Shown here in pieces: positions 21,983 to 26,150 of a stretch of 26,150 nucleotides of DNA; position 1 is the first letter of the stretch, and every line of letters begins with the position of its first letter. Source of the stretch: Aalborgiella sp043769295 (GTDB lineage: Bacteria; Pseudomonadota; Gammaproteobacteria; Burkholderiales; Burkholderiaceae_C); assembly GCA_043769295.1 (NCBI GenBank), contig JAYVJL010000071.1, forward strand, positions 1 to 26,150. The letters run 5' to 3'. The notes beneath the pieces are model-generated. The model did not search any database. It was not told where the DNA came from and saw nothing but the letters and a program-made list of their open reading frames with translations. Both the position numbers and the translations under genes were made by a program.

Positions 21983-22703
21983 CATCGCGTTTGAGTCTGA
22001 CTTCATTCCAAGTCATGTCCCTGCCATCCAGCATCAACAAACGACCGGTCAACGGCTTGCCTGCCCCACTGATCAATTTGAGCGCTTCTGCTGCCTGCAT
22101 AGAACCGATAATGCCCACCAAAGGGGCGAAAACACCCATCGATGCACAACGCGTCTCTTCCAATTCCGCGTCGGGCGGGAAGATGCAGGCATAGCAAGGC
22201 GCTGCTGGCACGCGCGGGTCATAAACCGTTATTTGCCCATCAAAGCGGATAGCCGCCCCCGACACCAGCGGTTTGTCATGCTTGACGCAAGCGGCGTTGA
22301 TGGCATGGCGCGTCATAAAATTATCGCAGCAGTCCAGCACCACATCGGCATCAGCGACCAGTTCGTCCAACAAAGCGGCGTCAGCCCGCGATAGAACAGG
22401 GCGCACCTGAACGTCGGGATTGATATTTGCTATTTTATTCATAGCAGACTTGGCTTTATATTCGCCGACATCAGCCATATTGTGGGCAATTTGACGCTGC
22501 AGATTGGTTAAATCCACAACATCATCATCCACCAAAGTGATGCGCCCGACACCGGCTGTAGCCAAGTACAGTGCGACAGGAGAACCCAAACCGCCCGCAC
22601 CCACGACCAGTGCACGGGCTTGCAATATTCTTTCTTGACCTTCAACACCCAGTTCATTGAGCAGCAGATGGCGCGAATAGCGCAGCAGTTGATCGTCCGT
22701 CAT
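21942..22703 (-). CDS. moeB: MoeB/ThiF/HesA-type adenylyltransferase
   Basis: 253 residues of the E1-like family that adenylates the C-terminal glycine of MoaD or ThiS in molybdopterin or thiamine synthesis. Motifs are LLRYSRHLLLNELGVEGQERI, the ATP loop GAGGLGSP (35-42), TLVDDDVVDLTNLQRQI, DCCDNFMTRHAIN, the cysteine C186 in TRCASMGVFAPLVGIIGSMQ, and the zinc cysteines CYAC (170/173) and CVVC (243/246). No rhodanese domain is fused. MoeB versus ThiF cannot be settled without a genome-wide look at partners. It lies 38 bases downstream of ctpA, probably in one transcript. Residues 73-93 fall in a candidate dispersed-repeat copy. Confidence 0.88.
   Translation of the reverse strand: MTDDQLLRYSRHLLLNELGVEGQERILQARALVVGAGGLGSPVALYLATAGVGRITLVDDDVVDLTNLQRQIAHNMADVGEYKAKSAMNKIANINPDVQVRPVLSRADAALLDELVADADVVLDCCDNFMTRHAINAACVKHDKPLVSGAAIRFDGQITVYDPRVPAAPCYACIFPPDAELEETRCASMGVFAPLVGIIGSMQAAEALKLISGAGKPLTGRLLMLDGRDMTWNEVRLKRDVNCVVCGKSHAPA
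22425..22485 (+). repeat. Dispersed repeat, candidate copy F, inside moeB (antisense to the gene)
   Basis: TTGCTAT (22427-22433), a 7-base loop and ATAGCAG (22441-22447) give the same 7-7-7 hairpin as copies A and B. The tail keeps register: CGCCG begins at the same distance as CGCCG in copy B, and GCC plus an AT-rich end follow. Tail identity is moderate. It encodes residues 73-93 of MoeB without changing the expected family length. Confidence 0.5.
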
Positions 22704-22741
22704 ACCGCTGTCATACCATTATCGCGTTGAACAGAACAGCG

Positions 22742-24190
22742 TTAATTGTCTTTTTTCTCTTCTTTACGCTCAACCATGGTCTTGCTCATCAGGACGGGAC
22801 GGCCTTTAAGTTGGTTGATGGCCTGCATGAGCTGGAAGTCTTTGTCTGTGCCAAATTCTGGTGCTTTACGCTCCACCACGGGTTTCTTGGCTTCTTCCTC
22901 CAGTTTTTTCAGCGCAACTTCGCGTTCTTTCTCGCGCGCTTCGGCTTTCTTGGGATCATCTGCAGCTTCAGTTTGACCGCTTTGTAAGTGCTTTTCAAGG
23001 TCTGCCTCACGTGTACGCAGAGCTGCAAATGGGCTGCCTTCGGCGGTTTCGTCCACCATCACATCAGGCACAATGCCTTTGGCCTGGATGGACTTGCCGT
23101 TGGGCGTGAAGTAGCGCGCGGTGGTTAATTTGATGCCTGTGTCAGGCCCCAATGGACGTACCGTTTGAACCGAACCCTTGCCAAAAGTCTGGCTACCCAA
23201 TATCGTGGCGCGCTTGTAATCTTGCAACGCACCGGCCACAATTTCGCTGGCAGACGCGGAGCCTTCATTCACCAACACGACCAATGGCACTTTTTTCAAA
23301 GCTGCGGGCAGGCGCTTCAAGGGGTCGACTCCGCCACGTCTCAAGTAAAACTCTGGTGCCGCCTTGTAGTTGAATTTACTGTCTGCCAACTGGCCGTTGG
23401 TGGAGACGACAGACACGTTTTCAGGCAAGAAGGCCGCCGAAACCGCGACAGCAGCATCCAGCAGACCGCCCGGGTCATTGCGTAAATCCAGAACCAAGCC
23501 TTTCAGATTGGGTTCTTGTTTGTAGATTTCTTCGATTTTTTTCACGAAATCATCGACCGTGCGGTCTTGGAACTGCGACAAACGAACCCAGCCATAACCT
23601 GGCTCGATGACTTTGCCCCGCACAGACTGGGTTTTGATCTCTTCACGGACGATGGTGACCGGAAAGCTGCGGTTTTCATCTTTGCGAAACACCGTCAAAA
23701 TAACCTTGGTATTGGGCTCACCGCGCATGCGTTTGACCGCTTCGTTCAGCGTCAATCCACGTACCGCCGCGGTGTCGATTTTGGTGATCAAATCATTGGG
23801 TTTGAGTCCTGCGCGAAACGCGGGTGAACCTTCAATAGGCGACACCACCTTGACCAAGCCATCTTCAAAGCTGATCTCGATCCCCACACCAACAAAGCGT
23901 CCAGAAGTCCCTTCACGGAATTCTTTGTAGGATTTTTTGTCGAAGTACTGGGAATGTGGGTCCAAACTCGCCACCATGCCCGAAATAGCGTCAGAAATCA
24001 GCTTTTTCTCGTCAACCGGTTCGACGTAATCGCTCTTGATCAGCCCAAACACATTGGCCAGTTGCTGCAGTTCTTCCAGCGGCATGGGTGCCAATGCACC
24101 TCGCGCCACGGTTTGCAGCGACACAGTTGTCAATACGCCGGCAAACGCACCAGCAGAAATCCAACCTGCAATTTTGAGTTTATAACCCAT
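22742..24190 (-). CDS. ctpA: Carboxyl-terminal processing protease CtpA (S41 family)
   Basis: 482 residues. An N-terminal signal or signal-anchor (about 5-30) directs it to the periplasm. Next come the activation region (about 38-90, SGMVASLDPHSQYFD), a PDZ domain (about 96-180, GRFVGVGIEI and GSPAFRAGLKPNDLI) and the protease core. The Ser-Lys dyad is S313 in NEGSASASEIVAGAL and K338 in GSQTFGKGSVQ, 25 residues apart as in Tsp. A charged Lys/Glu-rich tail (about 400-482) follows. It trims or degrades periplasmic proteins, often cell-wall hydrolases. It lies downstream of gpmA on the same strand but after a 178-base gap holding its own likely promoter. Confidence 0.95.
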   Translation of the reverse strand: MGYKLKIAGWISAGAFAGVLTTVSLQTVARGALAPMPLEELQQLANVFGLIKSDYVEPVDEKKLISDAISGMVASLDPHSQYFDKKSYKEFREGTSGRFVGVGIEISFEDGLVKVVSPIEGSPAFRAGLKPNDLITKIDTAAVRGLTLNEAVKRMRGEPNTKVILTVFRKDENRSFPVTIVREEIKTQSVRGKVIEPGYGWVRLSQFQDRTVDDFVKKIEEIYKQEPNLKGLVLDLRNDPGGLLDAAVAVSAAFLPENVSVVSTNGQLADSKFNYKAAPEFYLRRGGVDPLKRLPAALKKVPLVVLVNEGSASASEIVAGALQDYKRATILGSQTFGKGSVQTVRPLGPDTGIKLTTARYFTPNGKSIQAKGIVPDVMVDETAEGSPFAALRTREADLEKHLQSGQTEAADDPKKAEAREKEREVALKKLEEEAKKPVVERKAPEFGTDKDFQLMQAINQLKGRPVLMSKTMVERKEEKKDN

Positions 24191-24257
24191 CTTTATGACC
24201 TACTTCTATGTTCCAGCACGCGGACCCAACTTACACAAAAACACCCACTGCACACTT

Positions 24258-24263
24258 AATATA
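24258..24263 (-). promoter_or_regulatory. Candidate -10 of the ctpA promoter
   Basis: TATATT on the minus strand, about 68 bases before the ctpA start, is a good -10. The hexamer 17 bases upstream (GCGCAA) is a poor -35. A helically phased TTTAAA array lies further upstream and could compensate by bending the DNA or binding a regulator. Confidence 0.35.
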
Positions 24264-24297
24264 CACCTTGGAGGCCGGGCTTGCGCCTTAGTTCATT

Positions 24298-24347
24298 GTT
24301 TAAACCCACTTTAAAAAGGTTTAGGAGGGTTTAAAGCCGCTTTAAGC
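24298..24347. repeat. Phased TTTAAA array with a 9-bp inverted repeat
   Basis: TTTAAA or a one-base variant begins at 24299, 24310, 24320 (TTTAGG), 24330 and 24341 (TTTAAG), i.e. steps of 11, 10, 10 and 11 bases, close to one helical turn each. TTTAAACCC (24299-24307) and GGGTTTAAA (24327-24335) are a perfect inverted repeat, and GGTTTAAAG-CCG-CTTTAAGCC forms a second hairpin. It lies between the gpmA stop and the ctpA promoter. It could be a gpmA terminator-like structure, a curved upstream element for ctpA, or an operator array. Confidence 0.5.
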
Positions 24348-24368
24348 CTGTTGAAAGTGCTGCCCGTG

Positions 24369-25073
24369 TCAAGTCGACCTTTCGTCACCTAGATAGTAGT
24401 GCCGAATGGGTTTGAGGTCCGCATCCAGCTCGTACACCAGCGGAATGCCGTTTGGAATGTTCAAGTTGACGATATCAGCATCCGATATGCCGTCAAGGTG
24501 TTTCACCAAGGCACGAATGGAGTTGCCATGTGCAGCCACCAAGGTACGCTTGCCTGCGCGGATGGCGGGTGACAGTGAATCATCCCAAAACGGCATCATC
24601 CGCGCAACCGTGTCCTTCAAACACTCTGTCAAAGGGACTTGTGATTCTTGTAACTTGGCGTAACGTATGTCACCACGCTCGCAGCGGGCATCATCTGCCT
24701 CAAGCGACGGTGGCGGCACGTCATAGCTGCGACGCCACAGTAAAACCTGTGCATCACCGTATTTTTTGGCAGTATCCGCCTTGTTCAAGCCCTGCAAAGC
24801 ACCGTAATGGCGCTCATTCAAGCGCCAGTTGTGGACCACCGGCAGCCACGTGCGGTCCATCGCGTCCAAGCAATGCCACAAAGTATGCGTGGCCCGCTTC
24901 AAGACGCTGGTATAAGTGATATCGAACTCATAACCCTGGTCTTTCAACTGTATGCCAGCTTGTTTGGCTTGTGCAATGCCGACGTCGGTCAAGTCCACAT
25001 CGGTCCAGCCGGTGAACCGGTTTTCTAAATTCCAGGTCGATTCGCCATGCCGAATCAAAACTAATTTATGCAT
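24369..25073 (-). CDS. gpmA: 2,3-bisphosphoglycerate-dependent phosphoglycerate mutase GpmA
   Basis: 234 residues of the histidine phosphatase superfamily. It interconverts 3- and 2-phosphoglycerate in glycolysis and gluconeogenesis. LVLIRHGESTWNLENRFTGW contains the phospho-accepting histidine H9; SVLKRATHTL, WRLNERHYGALQGLNK (catalytic glutamate) and LVAAHGNSIRALVKHLDG (second histidine) complete the site. Slightly shorter than the 250-residue E. coli enzyme, mainly at the C-terminus. It heads the minus-strand gpmA-ctpA-moeB order and is divergent from the rhodanese gene over 79 bases. Confidence 0.97.
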   Translation of the reverse strand: MHKLVLIRHGESTWNLENRFTGWTDVDLTDVGIAQAKQAGIQLKDQGYEFDITYTSVLKRATHTLWHCLDAMDRTWLPVVHNWRLNERHYGALQGLNKADTAKKYGDAQVLLWRRSYDVPPPSLEADDARCERGDIRYAKLQESQVPLTECLKDTVARMMPFWDDSLSPAIRAGKRTLVAAHGNSIRALVKHLDGISDADIVNLNIPNGIPLVYELDADLKPIRHYYLGDERST

Positions 25074-25152
25074 ATTTTTGCCCTTAGAGGCCCCAAGTTA
25101 AAAAGTACAAAGCCCCATATTCTAAAATCTAACTCTTTATAGAAAGTACACC
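25074..25152. other. Divergent gpmA/rhodanese promoter region
   Basis: 79 AT-rich bases between the start codons. TATTCT and TTTATA hexamers occur near 25115-25140 but without well-placed -35 elements in either direction. No hairpin or dyad stands out. Confidence 0.3.
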
Positions 25153-25560
25153 GTGAAATTTATTATTGACAATTGGATGCTCATTGCAGTGGCTATCGGC
25201 TCGGCTGGTATGCTTTTTTGGCCTCAAATTCAAGGCGCAACAGGCTCCAGTCTGACTACAGCGGGGGCTGTGCAACTGATCAATCGCGAAAAAGCGGTTG
25301 TTGTAGACGTCTGTGAACCCGATGAATTTGCCAAAGAACACCTGGTCGGCGCAAAAAACCTGCCCTTTAACCAGCTTGAAGAAAAACTGACCAGCCTGGT
25401 GAAGAACAAAGAAGTCCCCTTGATCTTGGTCTGCGCCAGCGGCAAGCGGTCCAACCGGGCGGTGTCTGTGGCTAAAAAGCTGGGCTATGCCAACGCGCAA
25501 TCCATGGCTGGCGGCAACAAAGCCTGGAAAGAAGCCAACTTGCCCTTTGATAATGCCTGA
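25153..25560 (+). CDS. Membrane-anchored rhodanese-domain protein
   Basis: 135 residues. A hydrophobic N-terminal anchor (about 7-23, NWMLIAVAIGSAGMLFW) is followed by one rhodanese domain: VVVDVCEPDEFAKEHLVGAKNLP and the active-site loop CASGKRSNRA with the sulfur-carrying C94. It probably handles sulfane sulfur or thiol redox at the membrane. The start is a GTG at 25153 preceded by AGAAAG; no ATG lies nearer. It is 49 bases upstream of grxC, forming the rhodanese-grxC pair I recall from Burkholderiales, where secB usually follows. Confidence 0.9.
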   Translation: MKFIIDNWMLIAVAIGSAGMLFWPQIQGATGSSLTTAGAVQLINREKAVVVDVCEPDEFAKEHLVGAKNLPFNQLEEKLTSLVKNKEVPLILVCASGKRSNRAVSVAKKLGYANAQSMAGGNKAWKEANLPFDNA

Positions 25561-25609
25561 ATACCCCGGCGTCAGTCCCAAAATTAGCCCTCATTCCGAA
25601 AGCTAGCCC

Positions 25610-25867
25610 ATGCAAGCCGTCAAAATGTACACCACCGCCGTTTGCCCCTACTGCATACGAGCCAAGCACATCCTGAAGTCCAAAGGCGTTGCAGAGATCG
25701 AAGAAATTCGTGTCGATGAAAACGCCGGCGCACGCGACCACATGATGCAAATCACCGGCAGGCGTACCGTACCGCAGATTTTCATCGGCGACAAACATAT
25801 CGGCGGTTGCGACGATTTGGTCGCATTGGACAGCGCGGGTGGCTTGACACCGCTGTTGGCTTCGTAG
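25610..25867 (+). CDS. grxC: Glutaredoxin 3 (GrxC)
   Basis: 85 residues, the standard length of a dithiol glutaredoxin. The CPYC active site is at residues 12-15, with the TVPQIFI cis-proline loop and the GG-CDD glutathione-binding turn (HIGGCDDL). It reduces disulfides and glutathione mixed disulfides in the cytoplasm. It is downstream of a rhodanese gene and probably co-transcribed. Its stop is one base from the 3' end of the convergent gene, so no room remains for a terminator outside coding sequence. Confidence 0.95.
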   Translation: MQAVKMYTTAVCPYCIRAKHILKSKGVAEIEEIRVDENAGARDHMMQITGRRTVPQIFIGDKHIGGCDDLVALDSAGGLTPLLAS

Positions 25868-25868
25868 T

Positions 25869-26150
25869 CTAAGCCGTCACTATCCAGCCTTCCAGCGGGT
25901 CAAAACCGCTGGGCAGCCCGTAATTGGCTGCACCCAAGCTATGCTGCTGCAGCGCCCAAGCCGCCTGCAGCATGCACAACACGGCATCCAGCTTGTCACC
26001 ACCGGCGTCGTCAATCAACGCATCGCGCTGCGCATGGCTCAGCTTGAGGCGCACATTCAAGCGTGTTTGCCCCAACTCAAGCGCCGTGACCAGGTCTTTA
26101 CGCGCAATCAGGCGTTCGGGCGTTTGCTTGGCTTTGTCGTCGGATTTATA
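25869..26150 (-). CDS. C-terminal part of a probable DUF429-family protein (runs off right edge)
   Basis: The minus-strand frame is open from the right edge to the stop complementary to 25869-25871, giving 93 residues of an incomplete protein. Features are ERLIARKDLVTALELG, DDAGGDKLDAVLCMLQAAWAL and the C-terminal YGLPSGFDPLEGWIVTA. An aspartate-containing D-x-L-D-A-V-L-C helix and a terminal D-P-L-E-G-W-I stretch resemble DUF429 proteins, predicted to have an RNase H-like nuclease fold, but this is from memory. It occupies the place where secB often follows grxC. It converges on grxC with a one-base gap. Confidence 0.55.
   Translation of the reverse strand, partial: YKSDDKAKQTPERLIARKDLVTALELGQTRLNVRLKLSHAQRDALIDDAGGDKLDAVLCMLQAAWALQQHSLGAANYGLPSGFDPLEGWIVTA

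Noticed and set aside
25571..25609. Direct repeat with TAGCCC before grxC
   Set aside because: Two short imperfect units only; no sign of a wider family or a regulatory role.
1..26150. Mobile elements, CRISPR arrays, tRNA or rRNA genes
   Set aside because: No transposase or integrase motifs, no regularly spaced repeats with unique spacers, and no cloverleaf or rRNA-like stretch was seen on either strand.

Overview
The window looks like chromosomal core DNA from a betaproteobacterium, most likely Burkholderiales of the Comamonadaceae/Rhodoferax type. This rests on gene content and order (paired LpxL-type acyltransferases divergent from metK; gpmA-ctpA-moeB divergent from rhodanese-grxC; a complete gsp cluster with gspN) and on a short palindromic repeat of a style I associate with Comamonadaceae. 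I could not run a database search. No tRNA, rRNA, insertion sequence, prophage or CRISPR array is visible, and coding density is high, with no gene-free stretch over 300 bases.

Layout. 1-462 (-): start of a GT39/ArnT-like membrane glycosyltransferase running off the left edge. 618-1544 (+): epoxide-hydrolase-type alpha/beta hydrolase. 1627-3389 (-): two overlapping lipid A acyltransferase-family genes. 3390-3587: control region of metK with a SAM-II-like aptamer and a structured element over the ribosome binding site. 3588-4772 (+): metK, followed by a strong terminator. 4987-5379 (-) and 5515-6609 (+): a MerR-family regulator divergent from a metallo-beta-lactamase-fold protein, with a candidate operator between them.

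6645-18033: a type II secretion system. gspC (-) is divergent from a tightly packed gspG-H-I-J-K-L-M-N-D-E-F run (+), where most junctions are 1-4 base overlaps. It supplies pseudopilins (G,H,I,J,K), inner-membrane platform (C,F,L,M,N), secretin (D) and ATPase (E).

18093-21982 (+): enoyl-CoA hydratase, NudB (folate pathway Nudix enzyme), an EEP-family phosphodiesterase, cardiolipin synthase ClsB and a secreted thermonuclease. 21942-25073 (-): gpmA, ctpA and a MoeB/ThiF-type E1 enzyme. 25153-25867 (+): membrane-anchored rhodanese and glutaredoxin grxC. The right edge holds the 3' end of a minus-strand gene, probably DUF429.

Two things stand out. First, the metK leader carries a SAM-II-like aptamer followed by a hairpin whose loop is complementary to the metK Shine-Dalgarno, a two-part arrangement that suggests feedback control of SAM synthetase translation. 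Second, a ~50-60 bp hairpin-plus-tail repeat occurs about six times. Two copies are intergenic and abut stop codons. Up to four lie inside reading frames: the GspC linker, the GspD signal peptide, the GspL periplasmic domain and MoeB.
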